Positions 1-8,989 of a DNA stretch of 22,126 nt are shown here, piece after piece; positions within the stretch are counted from its first letter, which is position 1; each line of letters starts with the position of its first letter. Made by a program: the position numbers and the translations under genes. Source of the stretch: Tubiluchus corallicola (taxonomy: Eukaryota > Priapulida > Priapulimorpha > Priapulimorphida > Tubiluchidae); the NCBI GenBank assembly GCA_030141605.1, contig JAQGDQ010001890.1:1-22126 (forward strand), written 5' to 3'. Under the pieces are notes generated by a model, which was not told the origin of the DNA, made no database searches, and saw only the letters and a list, made by a program, of their open reading frames with translations.

Positions 1-20
1 TATATATATATATATATATA
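1..20. repeat. (TA)n microsatellite at window edge
   Basis: Pure TA dinucleotide run at the left edge of the window, so its full length is unknown. It lies in the intron before the first visible exon of the exostosin-like gene. Confidence 0.9.
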
Positions 21-267
21 AAGTATTTAATAATTTCATGTGTTTTTTCCTTTTTTCTATTTTTCTTTCGCCTGCAGATAAGATATAACCGTGATTTTTC
101 ATTAGTTGACTCTATTCTTGTCATTAAAAATTAAATTTACATTGTCTTAAAGGGTTTTCAACTGACGAAGTATTGCCATTTCGATACGTATTGAAAATGT
201 AAGCATTTTTGTACTTGAAACACATTTTTTTTCTTTAATATTGTGCTGCGTTCATTTTATGTTATAG

Positions 268-419
268 TTATTACAATGACGTATAAAAGGCATTCCTTGC
301 ATGCACATTTGGAGCAATTCAGAGGTCTGCCACATCTCAGTAAGGTGTTAATTATCTGGAATAACCTAGAAGCACCTCTCACTTCCATCGAGTGGCCAGA
401 TATAGGTGTACCAGTGTTG
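268..419 (+). CDS. EXTL3: Exostosin-like glycosyltransferase (GT64), first visible exon
   Basis: Encodes the start of a GT64 domain, the type II Golgi/ER glycosyltransferase domain that transfers GlcNAc/GalNAc from the UDP sugar onto the heparan sulfate linkage or chain. The reading ITMTYKR, then GLPHLSKVLIIWNN and WPDIGVPVL, follows the domain's first beta strands; WPDIGVP is what I recall from EXTL3. The 3' end is a clear donor (TTG|GTAAGA at 420). The 5' end is set by a pyrimidine-rich TTATAG acceptor at 266-267, which leaves two bases of a split codon; this end is less certain. The upstream exons, with the transmembrane segment and the N-terminal exostosin domain, lie before the window. 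Family assignment is from remembered motifs, not a search; EXT2 or EXTL2 orthology is less likely. Confidence 0.85.
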
Positions 420-438
420 GTAAGACGTTGCTTTTGAC

Positions 439-828
439 TTTTTTCTCTTTTTCCTTTTGCTGTTTGTCTTCTCCAACAAAGGAGCGTTCGAAATAGCTTT
501 TACCAGAGCTGGACGTTTTTCGTTAGGGAAACGTTCCACATTTATATTAACAGAATATTTTTCGGGATAACTATCGGATTTCGGGATAAACTATTACGTT
601 ATCAGAACATAATATATTATTTATACATTACAAATAATGGCTACATATCTTGTACAGTTTTTCGATAAAAACGTTTATGAGTAAACAAAAGTACAGCTTT
701 TTTCTTTCCTTTGCTAAGTTGTCAGATAACATACTACATACCAACAATTGGCTCTGTTTATAAAACTACATCTTGCATCTTGCTTAGTATAAATTTTTTT
801 CTCTTTTTGCTTTTGCTTTTTGTCTTCT
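439..828 (+). repeat. Dispersed repeat copy 1 flanked by 34-bp direct repeats
   Basis: The body, 481-797, matches 11106-11331 plus 11785-11848 with high identity by eye, starting at GCGTTCGAAATAGC and ending at GCTTAGTATAAATTT. It is flanked by T-rich direct repeats at 439-472 and 795-828 (both TTTTTCTCTTTTT... ending TTTGTCTTCT, few mismatches). This looks like an insertion with a long target duplication, or a slippage duplication. In frame it reads AFEIAFTRAGRFSLGKRS, as in the terminal exon, but lacks the TGA found there. Confidence 0.8.
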
Positions 829-1074
829 CGTTTCGTTATTTTGCGTCTGTTTATTTGCTTGTTCAACTCAACCCCAAGTTCTTAAGGTTTCCTGTTTTGT
901 AACGCTGGTAAATAATATGGAATTTAACCTGTTTCTGGTTTCGACTAACAAAATGGAGACTAGTGTGCTTTCTTGTAAAAATCCTCCCAAACAAGGTCTT
1001 ACAGCCTGTGCATTCAGTTCTAGGAAGACTTCTCCTTGCGTCTTCTTATCTACTATCGTTGGTTTGCCCATTAA

Positions 1075-1534
1075 CCCTTTCAGTCCCAAATTATTTTTTT
1101 AATAAGAAAAATTTTTTTGGCTTGGTACTTTTGTTCAGTATGTCCATCTTGTTTACACATAATAATTATTTTTTTCTGCCTGTGCCCGCGTGCTAAATAT
1201 AGCCTTTATTCCACGGGATACATTGGGATTCAATGGAAGCATAAAATGTGCTTCATTTTGCAACTGCTGATAATTTTTTAAAGTATTTAAGACATTTAGT
1301 ATGCATGCTATGCTGATCTGTACAAAGTCGTCTCTAAAGTACTGTACCTTGCGCAGTTTTTTATGCTATGTAGATTTTCTAGTTTGCTATTTTATCACCA
1401 TTTTTAGTCTATTGCTATTGGCTTAAATCAAAATAACTATTAACAGATCAAATAACTGTCAGTTTTAAAATTTTATTAATTTTAAAGGCAGAAAATATTC
1501 TCGTATCCCACGGGATACAACGGGTATGAAAGGG
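1075..1534. mobile_element. piggyBac-type MITE with TTAA target duplication
   Basis: A 460-bp element between TTAA at 1071-1074 and TTAA at 1535-1538. Ends are CCCTTTCAGTCCC and, on the reverse strand, CCCTTTCATACCC, a 13-bp terminal inverted repeat with two mismatches. The CCCTTT start next to TTAA is the signature of piggyBac transposons. It also has internal CCACGGGATACA motifs at 1211 and 1507. No transposase frame of useful length is present, so it is non-autonomous. Confidence 0.75.
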
Positions 1535-2406
1535 TTAAGGTTACGCCTTACCTTCAACAAGTAGGTTCTTATTATTACGGCTGACAAATTATTAGTAAAA
1601 TCTTTATTTCGAGTCGCATTCATATTTTCTCGTTTCATCGCATCATCCCGAATGAAAATTTGCCTTTTAGGCCGGCTTGTATAAAACTGAATCGTCTAAA
1701 CAAATATCTTCCATTCCTTGAAGTGTGTTACATAAAACAAGCACAAGTAGTTTTAGACATTAAGGCTTCCAAGTGAATATCCCACCTTAAAATTGTTTTA
1801 CAAACGCCTAACAATTTCTCATAGTCTAACACTTCAAAATTTGCCGTGCTATTTGTAGTTTTAGACCAATATTTGCAGAAATATTTCTACGAAAATCAAA
1901 TTCAGCAAATTGCTTTTGAATTGATATGCTGTCCTTTTGTGTTATATAAGGCACTAATAAAATTACTTATTTCTCTATTTTGCAAGCCTGCTTCTTGTCA
2001 TATGAATAGAGTGAAAGCGAAATTGTTAAAATTTTATAAAATTAAATTAAAATTAATAAATTTAATTAAATTATCGTTAATTACAATCAAGCTCATAATG
2101 TAAACATTAGCTTGTACACTCTTTTTAAACGAGTTTGTACTTCCACTGTGCACGCAATTCATATTACATGTAAGACATTAGTCCGCTGTTAAGTTATACA
2201 TCCTGCAATAGCAAATGACAGCCATTTAACGTTTAAGGACTAGTCATCGGCTCTGCCCTCTGAGCAGTCAGTGAACAAATTCATTTAGGGACTCTTATGT
2301 AAGAGTTATTTTTAGTTATGAGCTGATGTGTAAAATTAGTGGACTAATTAAAGTGTCTGTAAACTGCATATAAATGGTTGCAGGAGTAACGGTTAACCAT
2401 TAGTTT

Positions 2407-3400
2407 TTGGACAACTTCTGAGTAGTGGACAAGACGCATGTGCTTAACTTCTGAGTAGTGCACAAGACGCGTGTGCTTAACTTCTGAGTAGTGGACAAGA
2501 CGCGTGTGCTTAACTTCTGAGGGTGTGTTTAGTGGACAAGACGCGTGTGCTTAACTTCTGAGTAGTGGACAAGACGCGTGTGCTTAACTTCTGAGTAGTG
2601 GACAAGACGCGTGTGCTTAACTTCTGAGTAGTGCACAAGACGAGTGTGCTTAACCTCTGAGTAGTGGACAAGACACGTGTGCTTAACTTCTGAGTAGTGG
2701 ACAAGACGCGTGTGCTTAACTTCTGAGTAGTGGACAAGACGCGTGTGCTTAACTTCTGAGTAGTGCACAAGACGCGTGTGCTTAACTTCTGAGTAGTGGA
2801 CAAGACGCGTGTGCTTAACTTCTGAGTAGGACAAGACGCGTTTTGTACAGACGCGTGCTTAACTTAGTATGACAAGACGCTTGTGCTTAACCTGTGTGTA
2901 GTGGACAAGACGCGTGAGCTTAACCTCTGTGTAGTGGACAAGACGCGTGTGCTTAACTTCTGAGTAGTGGACAAGACGCGTGTGCTTAACTTCTGAGTAG
3001 TGGACAAGACGCGTGTGCTTAACTTCTGAGTAGTGGACAAGATGCGTGTGCTTAACTTCTGAGTAGTGCACAAGACACGTGTGCTTAACTTCTGAGTAGT
3101 GGACAAGACGCGTGTGCTTAACTTCTGAGTAGTGCACAAGACGCGTGTGCTTAACTTCTGAGTAGTGCACAAGACGCGTGTGCTTAACTTCTGAGTAGTG
3201 GGCAAGACGCGTGTGCTTAACTTCTGAGTAGTGCACAAGACGCGTGTGCTTAACTTCTGAGTAGTGGGCAAGACGCGTGTGCTTAACTTCTGAGTAGTGC
3301 ACAAGACGCGTGTGCTTAACTTCTGAGTAGTGGACAAGACGCGTGTGCTTAACCTCTGAGTAGTGCACAAGACGCGTGTGCTTAACCTCTGAGTAGTGGA
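2407..3400. repeat. 33-bp minisatellite, about 30 copies
   Basis: Tandem array of a 33-bp unit whose core is AGACGCGTGTGCTTAACTTC; nearly every unit carries ACGCGT. Variants alternate at one position (GTGGACAAG, GTGCACAAG, GTGGGCAAG), and from about 3120 to 3330 they alternate regularly, as if doublets had been amplified. Irregular units at about 2518-2530 and 2829-2890 split the array into blocks. Because 33 is divisible by three, two minus-strand frames stay open for 97-169 codons; these are by-products of the array, not genes. Confidence 0.95.
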
Positions 3401-3589
3401 CCTAAAGATCTATTCATGTGACTCTTTACTTTGTACTGACAATATACGATTACACTTATGTTACATTGGACTTATGGACTTCTATTACAGCACGCGAGTT
3501 TAATTATTCTACGAATTCATTTTATCATCAAGTCAACAAGTTAACGAGCTAATAAACATCTCATCCTTACTATAGTAAGGTCATTCAAG

Positions 3590-3835
3590 CAGAGCCTATT
3601 TCAGCCTAAGCGAGGCCCAGGGAAGTGGGGTGTGTGAGGCCTCTTCGGGGGGGCGGCGCCACCATGGTTGGCGCCCAGAAAATTTTTGAACTGCTAGAAC
3701 GCCGGAGAAGCATTTTCGAAGAGAAAATATGGAGTTATACAGTATGTTCGCTAAAGCAAAAAAAATAATGTTACCTCGGCGCGAGGCCCCCCTGGAGGGT
3801 GAGGCCCCGGGGAAGTATCCCCACTTCCCCCCTTG
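3590..3835. mobile_element. Old hAT-type MITE copy (same family as 4146-4614)
   Basis: Begins CAGAGCCTATTTCAGCCTAA and ends near TTGAAATCTCAG. It shares the block from ATGGTTGGCGCCCAGAAAAT through GGAGTTATACAG, and the GGCGCGAGGCCCCCCTGGAG block, with the copy at 4146-4614. It lacks the roughly 190-bp AG-rich interior of that copy. The right terminal repeat is degraded and I see no target duplication. Confidence 0.7.
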
Positions 3836-4145
3836 AAATCTCAGACGATACAGACTATCTAACTCACATTATTAATCATAACTCTCTAATGTACCGGTTT
3901 GATGTTGCCAAAAACATCTGGGTTCCAACATAGTGTTAGTTTTTTATACATTTTGTTATCAACTAAAAAGAACGTACCTAAGGTGAGAAAGACTCGCTAC
4001 TTTTCATAAAAACTTTCTTGGCTAATACACAAAGTTAAGAAATCACTTTGAAAAAGTCAATTGGTTCTGAGCAAGCTGATCCAAAACTTTAGTTAAAAAC
4101 CACAAAAGCCATGTTATATTACGATTCCGATTTGTTACTTATCAT

Positions 4146-4400
4146 CAGGGCCTATTTCAGCCTAGGCGAGGCTCGGGGAAGTGTGGCGTGTGAGGCCTCA
4201 TTTGGGGGGCGAAGCGCCGGGGGCGGGCGTTACCATGGTTGGCGCCCAGAAAATTTTTGAACTGCTAGAACGCCGGAGAAGCATTTTCGAAGAAAAAATA
4301 TGGAGTTATACAGTTGTTAAAGGAAAGACCAATTGAAAGAAAAACTGCTTTATTCTCAAGACCAGTCCTTAATACTTGTCAATACTGGCAAACGGCGCGG

Positions 4401-4490
<90 letters not shown>

Positions 4491-4614
4491 GGAGAGAGAG
4501 AGGAGGCAGTATGTTCGCATGAAACAAAAAAAAATGTTGCATTGGCGCGAGGCCCCCCTGGAGGGTGAGGCCCCGGGGAAGTATCCCCACTTCCCTCCCT
4601 TGAAATAGGCCCTG
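4146..4614. mobile_element. hAT-type MITE with perfect 8-bp target duplication
   Basis: A 469-bp element with 14-bp terminal inverted repeats, CAGGGCCTATTTCA at the left and TGAAATAGGCCCTG at the right. It is flanked on both sides by CTTATCAT (4138-4145 and 4615-4622). Perfect 8-bp duplications and CAG...CTG ends are typical of hAT transposons. It has no transposase frame. An (AG)n tract fills the middle. The intact duplication suggests a young insertion. Confidence 0.88.
4402..4502. repeat. (AG)n microsatellite inside the hAT-type MITE
   Basis: About 100 bases of almost pure AG, interrupted once by ACGG near 4489. It lies in a segment absent from the sister copy at 3590-3835. Long open frames of Arg/Glu or Ser/Leu repeats through it are artefacts of the dinucleotide run. 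Confidence 0.95.
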
Positions 4615-4660
4615 CTTATCATGAACTTGTGCAGTTTTATCTACTTAATACAAATCTGGT

Positions 4661-4676
4661 TCTGCCAGATGGCGCC
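4661..4676 (+). promoter_or_regulatory. CTCF-like motif
   Basis: TCTGCCAGATGGCGCC fits the bilaterian CTCF core (CCAnnAGRKGGCRC) at most positions. It sits in intron 1 just after the hAT-type MITE. Inference from motif shape only. Confidence 0.35.
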
Positions 4677-4992
4677 ATAAGTATGATTAGTCCGAGGAAG
4701 TTAATGCGTAACGTTAGCTCAAATTTGGTTTTAGTAAACGGAATTTTAATCGCCTTCGAGTAAAGAGTTCGATTTTTTTACTGACTGTATATGGTGCATT
4801 AAATGTCAATGAAAGAGGTTATAACGTGATTGCAAGAACGAGTTCAGAAGTCGACCTACCAGTGGTGTGTAGCAGACCTTACGCGTAAATGTTTGTTTGT
4901 GCTTTTTTTTAATTACGACTCACGTTTTTAATTAGCATTCTAGAAAGTTCAACATGCTTCCTGGGCTAGTATGTATATGTCTATTTTAACAG

Positions 4993-5120
4993 ATAATCAA
5001 ATCAACCAAGAACAGTATGAACAACAGATACAAGCCATATAGGTCCATTGAGACTGAAGCAGTGTTTTCGATAGACGACGATATTCTTATCAGCCACGAG
5101 AGCATATTGTTTGCTTTTAG
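4993..5120 (+). CDS. EXTL3: Exostosin-like GT64 exon with DDD metal-binding motif
   Basis: Joins in phase 0 to the 268-419 exon across a 4.57-kb intron. Acceptor TTTTAACAG at 4984-4992, donor AG|GTAAGAAG at 5121. It encodes IIKSTKNSMNNRYKP, matching the family's NSLNNRF-type nucleotide-binding segment, then ETEAVFSIDDDILI. The DDD is the Mn2+/UDP-binding DXD motif at the core of GT64 catalysis. The exon has 42 codons plus two bases, ending in phase 2 (AG, completed by G of the next exon to Arg). Both splice sites are near consensus and the translation is colinear with the family, so this exon is secure. Confidence 0.9.
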
Positions 5121-5266
5121 GTAAGAAGTTATGTCTGCACATTGGCTTTAGTCAAAGCTGTTTATTGACTATTATTCACGTCATAGTTGACGCGTAGTTA
5201 CAGTAAAGAGAATCTATTAAAATATGTTAAATGTCAGATAATTAGGCTATGAAGAATATCCAGGAA

Positions 5267-5342
5267 GCCAGACTTCCAAATAAGGAATTAAGGTGCGGCG
5301 GTCACGTGACTGCTCACTCGCCAGACTTCCAAATAAGGAATT
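5267..5342 (+). repeat. 23-bp direct repeat pair
   Basis: GCCAGACTTCCAAATAAGGA plus ATT occurs at 5267-5289 and again, identical, at 5320-5342. The 30 bases between are relatively GC-rich and contain GTCACGTGAC. The following GC-rich stretch to about 5460, then an AATAAA near 5489, could be the edge of a retroelement, but no boundary can be drawn. Confidence 0.7.
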
Positions 5343-6012
5343 GCCCATTTGGACAGACTGCGCACGCACCTGGGATGCTGCGAAGCCACCCGCCGTAGGA
5401 GATTGATGGAGACTAGGGAGTCAGGCCGAGGAAGCCAGAGAGATCAGGGGGCTTTTGGCATTGCTATTTATCTTCTTTGATGTTACTTAATAAAAGTGTT
5501 AATTCCTAATCAACGTCTTATAGCTTTGCCATTACCCAAACATCCATAAACAGCTACACACCTTGCTCACATACGTACTACCCACTATACAAACCAAATA
5601 ATAATAATTTTACTGTTACTGACGCTTGACCCTCTCTCATTGATGCTTAGTTATTGATTAACACGTAATTAATGCGTTTATATGATAAACTTTGACATGT
5701 GTTATTGCCTTGACTGACCATATGCAATTTCTTGCGATAGAGCATTGAGTTATTTGCATTCATCTAATTAAAGTTGTGCCAGCGTGAAATGTATTTATGC
5801 TACATTGAATTTTCAAGACTCGTTCATCTACCTGAATTTATTTTTAGTTTGATATTATTAATCTTTCTACACGTTTATCAGGTTAACAAAAGCGTACGTA
5901 AAAACAATCTGCAATTTCACCAGGGTGTGAGGAACCGTAGATGGGAGGGGGGGGGGGGTAGAAGATTTGATCTGTTCGACCACCTAGTGTGAAAGTTGTA
6001 ACTGTATATTTT

Positions 6013-6032
6013 AGGTGCTGCCATCTATTGAT
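6013..6032 (-). promoter_or_regulatory. CTCF-like motif (minus)
   Basis: The reverse strand reads CAATAGATGGCAGCACCTAA, matching the AGRKGGCRSC core of CTCF sites. It resembles the site at 7189-7210 beyond the core, so the two may share an origin. Confidence 0.35.
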
Positions 6033-6420
6033 TAGTCACTTTAACATTTTACTAGTTAAACTTACCCTTAGTACAATTGCTCGGGCCAGTGAATATGCAA
6101 ACTCACTGGATCTCCCCTATTTTTACTGTAATGGGATATGTGAAGCCAAGTTTTTGCATAGTTCTCTACATATATATACTGGCTAGATTTCACTTCTAGC
6201 CACTGTCTAATTCTTACTGATCAGTGCAGGACACTCTGGTCCTCGGTGTAATTTAGCAGTCATGTTACATATAACTATGTAGTGTAATAAACGGTTTCAG
6301 TTTTTGTGCAAACATGTAATATAGTGTTCAGTTGTTTTCTACAAGTGTTCACCTTCAACTTCATACATGACTTTCACACCTAGATTTATCACTATTCCGA
6401 GCGGGCAAGGTCTTAAAATT

Positions 6421-6436
6421 ACGGAGGTGGCGCCAG
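6421..6436 (+). promoter_or_regulatory. CTCF-like motif
   Basis: ACGGAGGTGGCGCCAG contains AGGTGGCGCC, the strongest core known for arthropod CTCF. Motif match only. Confidence 0.35.
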
Positions 6437-6763
6437 GAGGGTTGTGAGAAAGGTCTTTCGTTTTCAATTACGACTTTACGGCTGATACAAATCATGCTAA
6501 TATACGAATAGATTATACAATGCGTACAATGATTGATATTAGTCTTAAAGATTTGTGCATTTAATAAATCAATAACAATAACAATATCAATAACACAAGT
6601 TTGCTCATTGAATAGCAAAAGTTTGTGATCATTCTGTTATAAACAGTGTCAAGGCAGGCCGGCCTGTTGAAGAGTTCATGGTTACAGTCTCTTAACGCGA
6701 GCATAGGCCTATGTATAAGTTCAACGCAGCTCACAATTCGTAGGCAACGCTGTAACGCTTGTA

Positions 6764-6913
6764 ATGGCTACGCCCCTCGATATGGATCCGCCAGGTAGTT
6801 CGGTACTGCGGCCGCTACTAGAAAAACAGGTTGGTCGCAGACGCACTATTACTGGAAATGAGTCGCATCTTAGAGAGGACTACTGCCTCAACAAGCCTAG
6901 TCCATTCCCATAG
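6764..6913 (+). CDS. Short ATG-started open frame in intron 2, unrecognised
   Basis: 49 codons from ATG to TAG, beginning MATPLDMDPPGSSVLRPLLE and ending in a proline-rich NKPSPFP. The local GC is higher than around it and the composition is protein-like (hydrophilic, no low-complexity run). It may be part of an old transposon or an unannotated first exon, or it may be chance. I see no neighbouring exon, promoter or poly(A) site that ties it to a gene, and I recognise no domain. Confidence 0.15.
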   Translation: MATPLDMDPPGSSVLRPLLEKQVGRRRTITGNESHLREDYCLNKPSPFP

Positions 6914-7188
6914 CTTTTAGTAAAGATCTATCTAAAACTTATTCCTCAAAGTTCCACAAATTGTACCAATAGTTCAAATCTGTGCATAGGTATGTAGGCA
7001 AACTGGTATCGTCCGACTCGTAGCTGAAGCTCATCATTATTTGCCACCAACATCTAACAGCACAAAAGGTTTTTAACTCAAACAGAGTCAGACAACACTA
7101 CTAACCACCATACTAGTCACATCTCACTTCTTAAAGCAACGTCACGTAGGCCAGTCCCAAAAACTTGTTCACACCTCAGGAAGAAGCC

Positions 7189-7210
7189 AGGTGCTGCCAC
7201 CTAGTAGTTA
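7189..7210 (-). promoter_or_regulatory. CTCF-like motif (minus)
   Basis: The reverse strand reads ACTACTAGGTGGCAGCACC, very close to the vertebrate CTCF consensus CCACTAGGTGGCAG. It is the fourth such site within 2.6 kb. Confidence 0.4.
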
Positions 7211-7844
7211 AAACCAGCGGGAATAATTCCAGCATTCCAGTTGTTCAACATTAGCTTGGACTTAAAGCATTCGGTAGCGGGAAGAGCTTCACACACGGCA
7301 TCATTAAACTAAATGATATCTAATTTTTCGATATAAGTTTCGACATCTCAACTCCTAGTTCTCTATCAAATTGCTCTTCAATAGCACATTCTTTATCATC
7401 GTAGCTTAGAAATAATATTCTTTGTAAGATAAGAATAAGAATACAATAATAACGTTAATTATTATTACCATTCACTATGCTTGTAAAGAATGTTTTAAGA
7501 ATGCATAGTCACACTAATAAGTGTAAAATATAAATATAGCTTTTGTTTTATTATTTTTTATTAGACTTACTCTCTTTATTTAATTATTACTAACATTACC
7601 TGTCTTTTGTTTATTATTACCAGTCAAAAGTTCGTTTGTTATGTTCTTGCTTTCTACACTCAGTTGCTACTAAACTGGTAAACCGTGACATTAGTGGTCA
7701 GTCAAAATGGTTACAGCAAAGCAGTTATAGTTTCTTCTGATATTACTACAATTTAGTATAGTAATACACAACATTGTATGCTGGTATCTTCTTGAAATGT
7801 CTAATGTTATGTTATTTATGTTTATGTTAACATATTTATGTTAG

Positions 7845-7992
7845 GGTATGGCAAGAACATCGCTACAGAATCGTTGGTTTTGTCGGAAAGACTCACACGT
7901 GGAACTCTAGAAGCAAAAGCTGGGTATATGAATATTATCCAACTTACTGTGAACTGTCCATGGTCTTAACTGGCGCAGCTTTTTTTCACAGG
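7845..7992 (+). CDS. EXTL3: Exostosin-like GT64 exon (central acceptor-binding region)
   Basis: Acceptor ATGTTAG at 7838-7844; donor AGG|GTAATT at 7993. The first base completes the split Arg codon and 49 codons follow: [14 protein letters not shown], then a tryptophan-bearing [15 protein letters not shown], then [15 protein letters not shown]. The last motif is highly conserved in EXT/EXTL proteins. The form beginning with Cys and ending AAFFH resembles EXTL3, whereas EXT2 has a different residue before ELSMVLTG as I recall. No frameshift or stop is present. The following exon continues in phase 0. Confidence 0.9.
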
Positions 7993-8860
7993 GTAATTTG
8001 TACTTTCTCTTTTCAGTTTATCGTCATGTTGCTATCTGATAAATCTGGAGAACTAATGGTGTAAATACTTTTGTGCATATAGAAAGATGTAGAGTTTAAA
8101 GGAGTTAGCTACCGTTCACCCTGTTACATTTGGAGCAACAATTTTGCTCTTATATTTCATTTATCAGTCACTTTGGAGAAACAATTTGGAAATCATAACA
8201 AGATGTGTTGCTCCATGGTAACAAGAAATTGTTCGCCTGTCTATTGTAGAACTTTTATTCCCTGGTTGAGAATGCGCCAGGGGTGGAGCTGATAATAGAT
8301 AGCTCATTCAGTGACGGCTGCAGCATGCCTATTTAGATTCCATGGAAGACCGGTGCCTTCGTGAACTTGCGAATCCTAAACACGTGCAACCGCTTTTCTG
8401 GAATTTGATTCGCACACCATGTAGGCCTACAAAAATATTCTCCCGATGCTTCGTATGGGGTCCTAAAGGCCTATGGGCCCTAAAAGGGGGTTCTTGTGAT
8501 TTTGAAACGAAAAAGCTAGGTTACAAGATGTAATGTTCACTTTAGAAAAACATCCATCATTGCAGTTTCCCGGTTGCGTTTTGGAGATTTTTTCGCTTAA
8601 AAAACTACGGCATACGTAGCCATGGCGGTACTCAAAATATTATTCTCTATTCCTAATAAACTTTTTAATCTGGCTATGTCTGATCTGTTATCTATTAACA
8701 TTGTCAACCGTAAAGAATAGTAAAAAACTTAGTAAGTAATAATAGTAAGAATAATAAGAACAGTAGAATAGCTTTTTTAAATTGTAATGCCTTTTACGCA
8801 TTTTAGGTATTTGCTTACTTTAGCTAATCACCATTATTAAGCTCATTACTATTATTCCAG
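7993..8860 (+). other. Intron 3 of the exostosin-like gene
   Basis: Bounded by GTAATT and ATTCCAG. The stretch 8270-8540 is less AT-rich and contains a 63-codon frame from 8342, but no splice or homology support was seen. Otherwise no repeat or RNA gene is evident. Confidence 0.7.
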
Positions 8861-8989
8861 GATTATATGCACATTTATAGCAACATCATGCCTGAAGTAA
8901 TCAGAAAAATGGTAGACGAAACACAGAACTGTGAAGACATAGCATTCAACCTTCTGGTGTCTCACTACACACAAAGCCCACCGATACAT
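8861..8989 (+). CDS. EXTL3: Exostosin-like GT64 exon with NCEDIA catalytic segment
   Basis: Exactly 43 codons, phase 0 at both ends; acceptor ATTATTCCAG at 8851-8860, donor CAT|GTATGT at 8990. The reading DYMHIYSNIMPEVIRKMVD is followed by TQNCEDIAFNLLVSHYT. The NCEDIA motif aligns with the segment of EXTL2 holding the aspartate proposed as catalytic (NCDDIAMN there), so the enzyme appears catalytically competent in this region. The exon ends PPIH, matching the PPIK that precedes the C-terminal subdomain in EXTL3. Confidence 0.9.

Larger units (their letters stand above)
420..4992 (+). other. Intron 1 of the exostosin-like gene (repeat-rich)
   Basis: Bounded by GTAAGA and TTTTAACAG. It holds the first copy of the dispersed repeat (481-797), a piggyBac-type MITE (1075-1534), the 33-bp minisatellite (2407-3400), two hAT-type MITE copies (3590-3835 and 4146-4614) and one CTCF-like motif at 4661. 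The stretches 1539-2406 and 3836-4137 are plain AT-rich sequence in which I see no exon, RNA gene or repeat. Confidence 0.8.
5121..7844 (+). other. Intron 2 of the exostosin-like gene
   Basis: Bounded by GTAAGAAG and ATGTTAG. It holds a 23-bp direct repeat (5267 and 5320), a G-run near 5947-5958, three CTCF-like motifs (6013, 6421, 7189) and a short ATG-started open frame (6764-6913). The remainder, including 5343-5946 and 7211-7840, is AT-rich sequence without recognisable content. Confidence 0.75.

Noticed and set aside
711-1196. Several overlapping frames on both strands.
   Set aside because: Intron and transposon sequence with T-rich composition; none matches a family or continues across a splice site.
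2510-3370. Minus-strand frames of 97-169 codons made of 11-residue repeats (HYSEVKHTRLV, TTQKLSTRVLS).
   Set aside because: They arise because the 33-bp satellite unit is divisible by three. Two frames are open at once, there is no start context or splice structure, and they lie inside an intron of the opposite-strand gene.
3676-3690. TGGCGCCCAGAAAA resembling a retroviral/LTR primer-binding site, also at 4238.
   Set aside because: It occurs at the same place in two copies of a hAT-type MITE, with no adjacent LTR, so it is part of the element's own sequence.
4314-4622. Four overlapping frames of Arg/Glu and Ser/Leu repeats on both strands.
   Set aside because: Products of the (AG)n microsatellite inside a MITE.
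8342-8533. 63-codon plus-strand frame beginning with ATG in intron 3.
   Set aside because: No homology recognised, no promoter or splice sites, and inside an intron flanked by well-supported GT64 exons.
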